A stretch of 64,000 nt of DNA. It comes from Inia geoffrensis. Lineage: Eukaryota; Chordata; Mammalia; Artiodactyla; Iniidae. The translations under genes and the position numbers were made by a program. Position 1 is the first letter of the stretch. Each line of letters opens with the position of its first letter. Under the pieces are notes generated by a model that did not search any database, was not told where the DNA came from, and saw only the letters and a program-made list of their open reading frames with translations. Below are positions 12,048 through 23,040 of the stretch, one piece after another. The stretch is taken from positions 172,947,494-173,011,493 of the forward strand of contig CM070899.1 in the NCBI GenBank assembly GCA_036417435.1. The letters run 5' to 3'.

Positions 12048-13063
12048 GAGATCACTGAAGAAATCAAAGAGGAAGTCAAAAAATACCTAGAGACAAATGA
12101 CAACAAAAACACAATGACCTAAAACCTAAGGGATACAGCAAAAGCAGTTCTTAAGAGGGAAGTTTATAGCTATACAATCCTACCTCAAGAAACAAGAAAA
12201 ATCTCAAATAAACAATTTAACCTTACACCTAAAGCAACTAGAGAAAGAAGAAAAAACAAAACCCAAAGTCTGTAGAAGGAAAGGAACAATAAAGATCAGA
12301 GCAGAAGTAAATGAAACAGAAACAAGGAAAACAATAGCAAAGATCAATAAACTAAAAGCTGGTTCTTTGAGAAGATAAACAAAATTGACAAACCTTTAGC
12401 CAGACTCATCAAGAAAAAGAGGGAGACGACTCAAATCAATAAAATTAGAATGAAAAAGGACACCGCAGAAATACAAAGCATCATAAGACACTACTATGAA
12501 CAGCTCTATGCCAATAAAATGGACAACCTAGAAGAAATGGACAAATTCTTAGAAGGCATAACCTTCCAAGACTGAACCAGGAAGAAACAGAAAATATGAA
12601 CAGACCAATCACAAGTAATGAAATTGAAACTGTGATTAAAAATCTTCCAACAAACCAAAGTCCAGGACCAGATGGCTTCACAGGTGAGTTCTATTTAGAG
12701 AAGAGCTAACACCCATCCTTATCAAACTCTTTCAAAAAATTGAAGAGGAAGGAACATTCCCAAACTCATTCTACGAGGCCACCATCACCCTGATATCAAA
12801 ACCAGACAAAGATACTACAAGAAAAGAAAATTACAGACCAATATCACTGATGAATACAGATGCAAAAATCCTCAACAAAATGCTAGCAAACAGAATCCAA
12901 CAACACATTAAAAGGATCATACACCATGATCAAGTGGGATTTATCCCAGGAATACAAGGATTCCTCAATATATGCAAATCAATCAGTGCAATACACCATA
13001 TTAACAAATTGAAGAATAAAATCCATAGGATGTCCACTCTCACCACTATTATTCAACATAGTT

Positions 13064-13941
13064 TTGGAAGTCCTAGCCATGGCAATCAGAGAAGATAAAG
13101 AAATAAAAGGAATCCAAATTGGAAAAGAAGAAGTAAAACTGTCATTATTTGCAGGTGACATGATACTATACATAGATAATCCTAAAGATGCCACCAGAAA
13201 GCTACTAGAGCTAATCAATGAATTTGGTAAAGCTGCAGGATACAAAATTAATGCACAGAAATCTCTTGCATTCCTATACACTAACAATGAAAGATCAGAA
13301 AGAGAAATTAAGGAAACAATCCCATCACCACTGCAACAAAAAGACTACAATACTTAGGAATAAACTTACCTAAGGAGGTAAAAGACCTGTACTCAGAAAA
13401 CTATAAGACACTGATGAAAAAAATCAAAGATGACATAAATAGATGGAGAGATATACCTTGTTCTTGGATTGGAAGAATCAACTTTGTGAAAATGACTGTA
13501 CTACCCAAAGCAGTCTACAGATTCAATGCAATTCCTATCAAATTACCAGTGGCATCTTTTGGAAAACTAGAACAAAAAATCTTAAAATTTGTATGGAGAC
13601 ACAAAAGACCCCGAATAGCCAAAGCAATCTTGAGGGAAAAAAATGGAGCTAGAGGAATCAGACTCCCTGACTTCAGACTATACTACAAAGCTACAGTAAT
13701 CAAGACAATATGGCACTGGCACAAAAACAGAAATACAGATCAATGGCACAGGATAGAAAGCCCAGAGATAAACCCATGCACCTATGGTCAACTCATCTGT
13801 GACAAAGGAGGCAAGGATATACAATGGAGAAAAGACAGTCTCTTCAATAAGTGGTGCTGGGAAAACTGGAGAGTTACATGTAAAAGGATGAAATTAGAAC
13901 CCTCCTTAACACAATACACAAAAATAAACCTAAAGACCTAA
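13064..13941 (+). pseudogene. L1 ORF2 reverse transcriptase remnant
   Basis: Two frames cover the palm and thumb of the L1 reverse transcriptase: 13064-13357 ([28 protein letters not shown]) and 13414-13941 ([34 protein letters not shown]). The metal-binding FADD is changed to FAGD, and the frame shifts near 13350. Confidence 0.85.
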
Positions 13942-14984
13942 ATAAGACCAGACACTATAAAACTCTTAGAGGAAAACATAAGAAGAACACTCTTTGACAT
14001 AAATCACTGCAAGATCTTTTTTGACCCACCCCTTAGAGTAATGGAAATAAAAACAAAAATAAACAAATGGGACCTAAAAAAACTTAAAAGCTTTTGCACA
14101 GCAAAGGAAACTATAAACAAGATGAGAAATGGAAAGTATTTCCATTATGAGAAATACTTTCTCAAAATGGGAGAAAGTATTTGCAAATGAACCAACAAAG
14201 GATTAATGTCCAAAATATACAAGCAGCTCATGCAGCTCAATATTAAAAAAAAACGACCCAATCCAAGAATGGGCCGAAGACCTAAACAGACGTTTCTCCA
14301 GAGAAGACATGTCTTCTCCAGAGAAGATATGTCTAAGACAGATGGCCAAGAGGCACAGGAAAAGCTGCTCAACATCACTAATTATTAGAGAAATGCAAAT
14401 CAAAACTACAATGATGTATCACCTCACACCAATTAGAATGGGTATCATGAGAAAATCTACAAACAACAAATGCTAGAGAGGGTGTGGAGAAAAGGGAACC
14501 CTCTTGCACTGTGTGGGGGAATGCAAATTGATACAGCCACTGTGGAGAACAGTATGGAGGTTCCTTAAAAAACTAAAAATAGAATTACCATATGACCCAG
14601 CAATCCCACTACTGGGCATATACCCTGAAAAAACCATAATTCAAAAACACACTTACACCCCAGTGTTCATTGCAACACTATTTACAATAGCCAGGTCATG
14701 GAAGCAACCTAAATGCCCATTGACAGATGAATGAATAAAGAAGATGTGGTACATATATACAATGGAATATTACTCAGCCATAAAAAGGAACGAAATTGGG
14801 TCATTTGTAGAGATGTGGATGGACCCAGAGACTGTCATACAGAGTGAAGTAAGTCAGAAAGGGAAAAACAAATATCGTATATTAACGCATGTATGTGGAA
14901 TCTAGAAGAATGGTACAGATGAACCTGTTTGCAAGGCAGAAATAGAGACACAGATGTAGAGAACAAACGTATGGACACCAAGGG

Positions 14985-15024
14985 CGGAAAGCGGGGGGGT
15001 GGGGTGGTGGTGGTGGTGGTGGGA
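14985..15024 (+). other. G-rich tract in L1 3'UTR
   Basis: A run gcgggggggtggggtgg followed by repeated ggt units. It has the spacing to form a G-quadruplex, a known feature of L1 3'UTR polypurine tracts. Confidence 0.6.
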
Positions 15025-15136
15025 TGAACTGGGAGATTGGGATTGACATATATAGACCAATATGCATAAAATAGATAACTAATAAGAACCTGCTGTATTT
15101 AAAAAAATAAAGTAAAATTCAAAAAAGAAAAACTAA

Positions 15137-15341
15137 GGAGTCAGCAAAGTGTAGGCCAAGTCTGCCCTGCTGCCTGTTTTGTAAATAATATTTTATTGTA
15201 ACACAGCCATGGTCATTCAGTTATGTATTTTCTGTGGCTATTTTCATATCACAGAAGCAGACTTGAGTAGTTGCAAAATAGACCCTATGCTCTACAAAAC
15301 CTAAAATACTTGGCCTTTACATTAAACTTTTCTGACACCTG
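15137..15341 (-). mobile_element. hAT-type DNA transposon fossil, left end split by L1
   Basis: The sequence agtcagcaaagtgtaggccaag...ttttctgacacctg is the reverse-complement relative of the element at 19082 (terminal gtcagcaaa / ttttctgaca). Its right flank aaataagt (15342-15349) nearly matches aaataagg (10010-10017) on the far side of the L1. That pairing fits an hAT 8-bp duplication later separated by the L1 insertion. Confidence 0.7.
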
Positions 15342-15349
15342 AAATAAGT

Positions 15350-16941
15350 AAATGGCTAAGATATTAATTAGGGAAACATTACCAAGTACAGTGGACACCA
15401 GATATTTGTGCCCAGTATCCTTTTTCCATTCTGTTAAGAAACAGCACCAGATTTAGAAGTGTTCTTCAACTCCCTCATCTCAAACTGTCTTGGTGACATC
15501 TGACCCCAAGCAAGGCCAGTAAGATACAATCATCTAAAAATTGACATTGTAGAAGGGAAGTAGTAGAGCTTAGTAATTCCAGAGCCAGTATCCAAAGGGA
15601 TGGGAAGAAAACAGTCATAAACTCCCTCTCTAAAATTTCCCTGAAAGGACAGAAGTAGTGGCTATCCATGAATTTCTGTTATTTTAACTCTAAGAGTTGT
15701 CCTGGTTCTATCTCTCACTAAACATGTTGTTCAATTTTCTCTCAATTCTTTGAGTTACCCTACTAGCCATCCAATAAATTTCTTGCTTTAAATAGTGTCA
15801 GTTTCTCCTGCTTACAAAAAGTAAAATAAAACCCTTAACTGACACACATTAACATTTGGCAGACATGGCTCTTGATTACTAAAGTTGGTTGCCTATGAAA
15901 ATAAAATTATTAAGAGATAATATCAGTTAGTACAGAAAGCTTACTCTGGAAGAAAACTGATATAGTTGTTATTAGAAATCCTGACTTTAACATAATTCTG
16001 TAGCCATTATTCTCTTCCTACCATCCCCTTCTCTGAAAACAGGCTATCTCTCAGATCTCTTGGTCACCACCTTTGTGTGGATATAATATTGCTACTGTAT
16101 ATGCAGTAATGCTCCTTCCACATTTCTCATTCACATTTCCATACTTCTTTAGATTTTCACATACAAAATCTAAAGAAACAGTACAAGAAAGTAAAACCAG
16201 AAACTGCTGCAACATTTTCAAGTCATGTACGAAGCTCCAAAGATTTTGAATGTGGATCTAACAGTGCATGATTAAGTGTTGAATCCTTACACTTGGCCAG
16301 ACTATTCAAATATGTACTATGACAATTTACTGCTTTATTTTTATTTTCTTTATATTTATTCCTACTGGGACCTATACCTAGATGAAGCTATTCCTAATTC
16401 AACTTATGTGACAGCCCTGGTCTTACATTTGACACTTACGTAGGATCACTGCTTCTCTAACTGATTAAGTAGCAAATCTGGTACTAGTTCTGCTTCCTCC
16501 TCTACTAAGGAGGAAATACCAAGTAACCAACATTAGTAGATTCAAGAGTATTTTTCTTCATTCTATGCTAATTTTGTGTCAAAACATACATCTTATATTT
16601 TTACATAGTTAAAAATTTGCTTCTAAACCACCATTTGACTTCATTGTGTATAGTCTGAAATTTATAAGCTATATAAAAATGGCAGAGGAGGAGGAAAAAA
16701 AAGGAAACAAATTCTATCCTTGGTATTTCTATTCACTCTATGTAGTAAGAGTGAACTGGGACACACACATTACACAGCTGCAAAGAATACAATAAAATGC
16801 ATTTAAAATATATTTGTAAACCTCATTTATTGATATTTTAATAAAGTTAAATATTTGGCTTAGAAATACCTTTCAGAATGTTTCAATTTTATGTCTGCTT
16901 TTCATAGCATCCTTTCAGTTTTGATAGCTAATATGGTAATT
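15350..16941. other. Intron sequence, no gene seen
   Basis: AT-rich sequence between exons H and I. I recognise no exon or well preserved repeat. Confidence 0.55.
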
Positions 16942-17299
16942 CAGGACTTCCCTGGTGGCACAGTGGTTAAGAATCTGCCTGCCAATGCAGGGGACACAGA
17001 TTCGAGCCCTGGTCCGGGAAGATCCCACGTGCCACAGAGCAACTAAGCCTGTGTGCCACAACTACCGAGCCTGCGCTCTAGAGCCTACAAGCCACAACTA
17101 CTGAGCCTGCATGCCACAACTACTGAAGCGCACATACCTAGAGCCTGTGCTCTGCAACAAGAGAAGCCACAACAATGAGAAGCCCACACACCGCAACTAA
17201 GAGTAGCCCCCACTCGCTGGAACTAGAGAAAGCCTGCGTGCAGTAACAAAGACCCAATGCAGCCAAAAATAAATATAAAATAAATAAAATTTTTAAAAT
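16942..17299 (+). mobile_element. Long CHR-1-like SINE
   Basis: The same tRNA-derived head (acttccctggtggcacagtgg) with a longer body containing repeated 'ccacaactac(t/c)gagcctgc' units and an AT-rich tail. The 11-bp duplication atatggtaatt is at 16931-16941 and 17300-17310. It lies about 107 nt downstream of the exon H donor on the CCDC7 transcript. Confidence 0.93.
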
Positions 17300-17405
17300 A
17301 TATGGTAATTTAGAATATAGCATTATCTTATTTTTTTAAAGCACAGCTGCTACCAATTATTAATATTGGTATGTATGCCATTTTCAGACACTAAAATTAA
17401 CTAAC

Positions 17406-17495
17406 CTCTGTACTCTTCAACTTTTGTAGTTCATTTTCCAGCATGAGTTTCTCCTCTGACAACACTTGGAGGTCACTTTGAATCTGTGTGTTTTT
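17406..17495 (-). CDS. CCDC7: CCDC7 exon H (90 nt), coiled-coil heptads
   Basis: This exon reads KNTQIQSDLQVLSEEKLMLE followed by NELQKLKSTE, in phase 0 at both ends. The acceptor is cttttag and the donor is gttagt. Leucines recur in a heptad pattern (DLQVL, KLMLE, ELQKL), indicating a coiled coil, as in the human LSEEKLVLENELQKLK segment. It is symmetric, so it could be skipped in frame. The exon sits between a long CHR-type SINE that starts about 107 nt downstream of its donor and a SINE/L1 composite upstream of its acceptor. Confidence 0.94.
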
Positions 17496-17707
17496 CTAAA
17501 AGAAATATTATAACTTCATTAATAATGAAAAGCAAACATATCAATATAGAGAGGTTATTTGGGCACTTAATTATTAAAGTAAGAAAGTCTTCAGTAACTC
17601 ATAAAAATAATGAACCATTGGTATTAATCTGCATAGTGAAGTTATAATTGGTGCTGAAAGAGGCAAAGGAACTATCAGTGATAATGGAATTTCAAAAGAC
17701 TGTGGGA

Positions 17708-17896
17708 GGGGCTTCCCTGGTGGCGCAGTGGTTGCCGATGCGGGGGAGGTGGGTTCATGCCCTGGTCTGGGAGGATCCCACATGCCGCGGAGCGGCTGGG
17801 CCCATGGGCCATGGCTGCTGGGCCTGTGCGTCCGGAGCCTGTGCTCCACAACGGGAGAGGCCACGGCGGTGAGAGGCCCGCGTACCGCAAAAAAAA
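17708..17896 (+). mobile_element. CHR-2-type SINE at reused target site
   Basis: A complete SINE with a short deletion in the tRNA part (gcagtggttgccgatgc). It is flanked by aaaagactgtggga at 17694-17707 and 17897-17910. A third copy of this 14-mer follows the next element. Confidence 0.95.
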
Positions 17897-17910
17897 AAAA
17901 GACTGTGGGA

Positions 17911-18425
17911 ATGGAATATTACTCAGCCATAAAAAGAAATGAAATTGAGTTACTTGTAGTGAGGTGGATGGACCTACAGTCTCATACAGAGTGAAATTAA
18001 GTCAGAAAGAGAAAAACAAATACCGTATGCTAACACATATATATGGTATCTAAAAAAAAAAGAAAAAAATGCTTCTAAAGAACCTAGGGGCAGGACAGTA
18101 ATAAAGACGTAAACATAGAGAATGGACTTGAGGACACGGGGAGGGGGAAGGGTAAGCAGGGACAAAGTGAGAGAGTGGCATGGACATATATACACTACCA
18201 AATGTAAAATAGATAGCTAGTGGGAAGCAGCTGCGTAGCACAGGGAGATCAGCTCAGTGCTCTGTGACCACCTAGAGGGGTGGGATAGGGAGGGTGGGAG
18301 GGAGACGCAAGAGGGAGGGGATATGGGGATATATGTATACATATAGCTGATTCACTTTGTTATACAGCAGAAACTAACACACCATTGTAAAGCAATTATA
18401 CTCCAATAAAGATGTTAAAAAAAGA
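17911..18425 (+). mobile_element. 5'-truncated L1 (3' end only)
   Basis: It begins within the L1 end (atggaatattactcagccataaaaag) and runs through the G-rich 3'UTR to ccaataaagatgttaaaaaaag. It is flanked by aaaagactgtggga at 17897-17910 and 18426-18439. It shares its 3'UTR with the L1 ending at 62160. The G-rich part at 18276-18320 (ggggtgggatagggagggtg and following) could form a quadruplex. Confidence 0.93.
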
Positions 18426-18652
18426 AAAAGACTGTGGGATGTTATAGTTCAGTATTTTAGAAGTGAAGTGTTTCTGAGTGACAATAAAGTCTAATAAGAA
18501 CAAAAAAAAAAGAATAGACAAGGTTTCCGGCTCACATATGCATAAAAAACTCTTGAATAAACTGATTCTCTTGACATATCCTGACAATTTCTAGACTGTA
18601 TTAACAACATCAAGGACAAAGTGCAATTTCAAACTGAAAGCACTATACTTAC

Positions 18653-18683
18653 AGCCTCTAACAAAACTTGCTCATTCATAGCT
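18653..18683 (-). CDS. CCDC7: CCDC7 exon G (31-nt micro-exon)
   Basis: With the AG from exon F this exon reads RAMNEQVLLEA and ends in phase 0. The acceptor is tttttcag and the donor is gtaagt. It corresponds to the human RAMNDQSVLEA. It is the third exon here shorter than 34 nt. The entry phase is 2 and the exit phase is 0, so it must be included to keep the frame. Confidence 0.9.
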
Positions 18684-19081
18684 CTGAAAAACAAACCAAA
18701 AATATCTATACTGTATTATAATTTTAAATTTATATTTTTATGTAATATGCTTATATATTTTCTTTGTAAAAACCTTAATATAAATAAGGTTAAAGTAAAC
18801 TTTGACTAGCATTCCAAAAATTCAATGCTTTTCCTAGAGATACTGTTAGCTTGCTGTGTCTCTTCCCAGAACTTGTTCCATGGATTTATATAACACTTCA
18901 CGTACCCTTTCAATTCTATACTTTTTGTTAGTGGGCTGGATGTCTGTTTTGTTTTCTTTTTCACATAAATGATATTGTATATGATGTTCTCAACTTTTTC
19001 ACTTACAATTTTTGAGATCTATTTATATCGGTAAACATAGATTTCTCTCACTCCCTTTAAATACAACTTCTTATTCCATAG

Positions 19082-19294
19082 CAGGGTTTGGCAAACTTTT
19101 TCTGTAAAGGGTCAGATGGTAACTATTTTAGACTTTACAGGCCAGGTGATCTCTGTCACTACTACCCAACTATGCAAAAGCAGCTACAGATGATGGGTAA
19201 ATGAATGGGTATGGCTATGTTCTAACAAAACTTTATTTACAAAAATAAGCTGCAGGCTAGATTTGACTCATGGACTACAGTTTGCTGACAACTG
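19082..19294 (+). mobile_element. Non-autonomous hAT transposon, 213 bp
   Basis: The terminal inverted repeats cagggtttggcaaac and gtttgctgacaactg (reverse complement cagttgtcagcaaac) bound the element. A perfect 8-bp duplication ttccatag lies at 19074-19081 and 19295-19302, the length typical of hAT transposons. There is no coding capacity. It is a relative of the element at 15137-15341. Confidence 0.9.
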
Positions 19295-20425
19295 TTCCAT
19301 AGTATGGATAAACTGTATTTTTTTGACTAATGAGTATTTTTATTCATTATAATCAGAATTTTTTAAAGCTTTATTAAGATATGATTAACATACAATAAAA
19401 TTCACTCATTTAAAATATACAATTCAATGGCTTTTAATATATTCACTAAGTTGAGTAACTATTACCACTATCTAATTTTAGCACATTTTAATTACCCCAG
19501 AAAGAAATGCTGTAGCCATTAGCACTCACTCTCCCTTTCTCCCAGCACTGCCTAAGCCCTGGCAGCCATCAGTCTATTTTCTGTCTCCACAGATTTGCCT
19601 ATTCTGAATATTTCATACAAACAGAATTGCACAGTATGTGGTCTTTTGAGACTGTTTTCTCACACCTAGCATAGTGTTTGTATCATGTATCAGTACTTTG
19701 TTCCTTTTTATTGCCAAATGATATTACATTGTATGGATATGCTCATTTTATTTATTCATTCATCAGTTTATTTGGGTTGTTTCCACTTTGGGGCTATTAT
19801 GAATAATGCTACTATGAACATACATGTGCAAGTTTTTGTGTGGACCTATGTTTTCATTTCTCTTAGGTATAAACATAGGAATAGAATTTCTGGATCATAT
19901 GTTAATATTTAACATTTTGAGCAACTGACAAACTGTGTTCCATAGCAGATGTACCACTTACATGATGTACCAGCAATGTATGAGGGTACCAATTTCTCTA
20001 CATCCTTGCCAACAGTTGTTATTGTCTGTCATTTTTATTATAGCCATCCTAGTGGTTGAGAAGTGGTATATCATTGTAGTTTTGATTCCCTAATGACTAA
20101 TGATGTTGAGTATCTTTTCATGTGCTTATTGACCACCTGTATATCTTGTGTGGCAAGACATCTATTCGGATTATTTGCCCATTGTTAAACGTGGTTATTT
20201 ATCCTTTTTATTATTGAGGTGTAAGAGTTCTTATGTATATTCTGGGTGCAAGTCCCATATCAGATACATGATTTATGAATAGTTTTCACATTCTATGAGT
20301 TGTCTTTTCACATTCTTAATGGTATTAAGAACCTGCAGCACAAGTTTTTAAGTTTTATGTTGAGTTTATCTATTTTTTTTTTCTGTTGTTGGTTGTGCTT
20401 TTGATATCTTAAGAAACCATTGACT

Positions 20426-20552
20426 GGGGCTTTCCTGGTGGTCCAGTGGTTAAGAGTCCACGCTTCCAATGCAGAGGTCCTGGGTTCCATCCCTAGTTGG
20501 GGAACTAAGATCCCATGTGCAATGCAGTACGGCCAAAAAAATTTAAAAAAGA
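20426..20552 (+). mobile_element. Short tRNA-derived SINE (CHR/BovtA-like)
   Basis: Head ggggctttcctggtggtccagtgg, then a short body ending atgcagtacggcc and an A-rich tail. The 15-bp duplication aagaaaccattgact is at 20411-20425 and 20553-20567. It lacks the extended body of the CHR-2 copies. Confidence 0.93.
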
Positions 20553-21292
20553 AAGAAACCATTGACTAACTCTAAGTCAAAAATATTTACTCCTGTGTTT
20601 CTTTAAGAGGTTTATAGTTTTAGCTCTTAAATTTAGGTCTTTGGTAATTTTGAGTTAATTTTAGTGCATGGCACAAAGAAAGGATCCAACTTAATTCTTT
20701 TGCATATGGATATCCAGTTATCCAAGCACAGTTATTAAAAAAACTATTTTTTCCTCACTGAATTATCCTGGCCTCCATGTTGATAATCAGTTAACCATAA
20801 ATAAATGTAATGGTTTATTTCTGGACATCATTTCCATTCATTCTATTCCATTGATCTACATAGGTCTATCCTCATGCCAGTACGACATTGTCTTAATTAC
20901 TACAGGTGTATTTAGTTTTAAAATCACTGAAGTATGAGTCCTCCAACATTGTTCTTCTTAAGATTTCTTTGACTATTCTGGGTTCCTTGTATTTCCAAAT
21001 GAATTTTAAAAGCAACTTGCCAATTCATGCAAAAACAAAGTTGGGATTTTGATAGAGATTGCATTAAATCTGTAGATCAATTTGGGAAATACTGTCATTT
21101 TAAGATTAGTTAAGTCTAACAGTCCATGAAAATGGGATGCCTACCTGATTGAATATTCTTTAAAGTACTTTCAGTGTTTTGTAGTTTTTGGTGCACAAGT
21201 TTAGCACTTCTTTTGTTAAATTTATTCTCATTCTCTTTGGTGCTTTTGTAAATGGAATTGTTTTATTTCATTTTTGGAATGTTCCTTGCTAG

Positions 21293-21721
21293 TGTATTAC
21301 TTTCCTATGCTATGACAAAGTATCACAATCTGGGTGACTGGTGACTTAAAACAACAAGAATTTATTCGCTCACAGTTCTGGAGACTATAAATCTAAAATT
21401 AAGGTGTTGGTACAGCCATGCTCCCTCTGAAACCTCTAGGGGAGAATCCTTCTTTGCCTCTTTCAACTTCTAGTACTCCCAGCATAACTCCAATCTCTGC
21501 CTCCATGACTGTCTTCCCTCTGTGTGTATTTGCCTTCTACAATATTATTATAAGGATACCAGTCATATTGGATTAAGGGCCCATCCCCCTCCACTATGAC
21601 CTCATCTTAACTAATTACACCTACAATGACCCTATAGCCAATTAAGTTCATTCTGAGGTACTAGAGGTTAGAGCTTCAACATGTATTTGGTGGGGGAGGG
21701 GGCACAATTCAACCCATAACA
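21293..21721 (-). mobile_element. Solo LTR, ERVL-MaLR-like (tentative)
   Basis: About 429 bp starting TG (tgtattac) and ending CA (cccataaca) on the plus strand, flanked by gctag/actag (4 of 5 matching). Read on the minus strand it starts tgttatgggttgaattgtgc and has the caatatgactggtatcctta and agaactgtgag-type modules of old mammalian LTRs related to the one at 28572. The family name is from memory. No internal retroviral genes are present. Confidence 0.6.
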
Positions 21722-22206
21722 ACTAGTGTATTAAAATATAATTGATTTTTATTTATGAATTTTGTATATTGCAACCTTGTTAATTTATTTCTAATAGTTC
21801 TAATAGATCCCTTAGGATTGTCAATAGATAAGGTCATGACATCTGCAAAAAGAGGTAGTTTTCATTTCCTTTTCTTCTGTAAATGCTCTAGATAGAACCT
21901 CTACTACAATGGTTGACAGAAGTGGTAAGAATGTCCTATTTTGTCCCTGATCTTAGAGAGAATATATTAAGTTTTTTCTTTAATATATTAGAGAGAATAT
22001 ATTATGATGTTAGTTATAGGTATTTGTAGATAGTCTTTATCAGATTAAGAAAGTTCCCTTCTATGCCTAGTCTGTGGAGTATTTTTTATCATAAAAGGCT
22101 ATTGAATTTTGTCAAATGCTTTTACTTTGTCTAGTAAGCTAATCACGTGATTTTTTTCCTTTATTCAATCAATATCATGTATTACATTTATTGATATTTG
22201 CATTTT

Positions 22207-22538
22207 ATTTTTTTATAAATTTATTTATTTTATTTATTTATTTTTGGCTGTGCTGGGTCTTCCTTGCTGCGTGCAGACCTTCTTTAGTTGCAGCGTGTGG
22301 GGGCTACTCTTCATTGTGGTGCACAGGCTTCTCACTGCAGTGGCTTCCCTTGTTGCAGAGTGCAGGCACGCGGGCTTCAGCAGTTGTGGCTCGTGGGCTC
22401 TAGAGCGCAGGCTCAGTAGTTGTGGTGCGTGGGCTTAGCTGCTCCACAGCATGTGGGATCTTCCCGGGCCAGGGCTCGAACCCGTGTCCCCTGTGTTGGC
22501 AGGCTGATTCTTAACCACTGTGCCACCAGAGAAGCACA
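22207..22538 (-). mobile_element. Long CHR-1-like SINE, minus strand
   Basis: The reverse complement shows the tRNA-like head (gcttctctggtggcacagtgg), repeated 'ccacaactactgagcctgcg' units and a 3' AT-rich tail. The 13-bp duplication atatttgcatttt is at 22194-22206 and 22539-22551. It is in sense orientation with CCDC7. Confidence 0.92.
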
Positions 22539-23040
22539 ATATTTGCATTTTGAACCAACTTTGCATTCCTGGGATAAACCCCACCTGCTTGTGGTATATA
22601 ACCTTTTTTATATGTTGTTGGATTCGATTTGCTAGCATTTTGTTGAGTATTTTTGTGTTCATATTCATAATATATTGGTCTGCAGTTTTCTTGTGACACT
22701 GTGGTCTGACTTTGGTATCACAGTAATACTAGACTTACAGCATGAGTTGAGAAGTATTAACTCCTACTTTTTGAAAGAGTTTGTAAAACAGTGATATTAA
22801 TTCTTCTTTAAATATCTGATACAATTCATCAGTGAAGCCATCTGAGAATTTCTTGTTGGGAAATATTTTAATTAGTAATTTAATCTTTTTACTTGTTTCA
22901 GTTATACTCAGATTTTCCAGTTCTTGAATCAGTATAGTCTGTCTTTCTAGAAATTTGTCCATGTCATGTAAGTTGTCTAATTTGTGGTCATACAGTTGCT
23001 CATAGAATTCCCTTAGAATCCTTTTACCACAGATGATTAA

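Larger units (their letters stand above)
10024..15133 (+). mobile_element. L1 element, about 5.1 kb, defective
   Basis: This artiodactyl-type L1 carries the end of a 5'UTR (from about 10148), ORF1 remnants (10300-11200), ORF2 (11250-14100) and a 3'UTR. The direct repeat taaggagtcag at 10013-10023 and 15134-15144 is the likely target duplication. ORF2 pieces include an endonuclease remnant (11610-12047) and a reverse transcriptase remnant (13064-13357 and 13414-13941). Many frames are broken, a stretch around 13020 is missing relative to the other L1 copies, and the catalytic FADD reads FAGD. It cannot code for an active enzyme. It is antisense to CCDC7. Confidence 0.9.
19320..23040 (-). mobile_element. 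Old L1 on the minus strand with three insertions
   Basis: The plus-strand text reads as the complement of an L1 3' half (for example 'gaataatgctactatgaac', 'ttctgggttccttgtatttcc', 'tttgttgagtatttttgtgtt'). It is in sense orientation with CCDC7, in intron F-G. SINEs at 20426 and 22207 and a solo LTR at 21293 interrupt it. It is heavily diverged. Edges are approximate. Confidence 0.8.
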
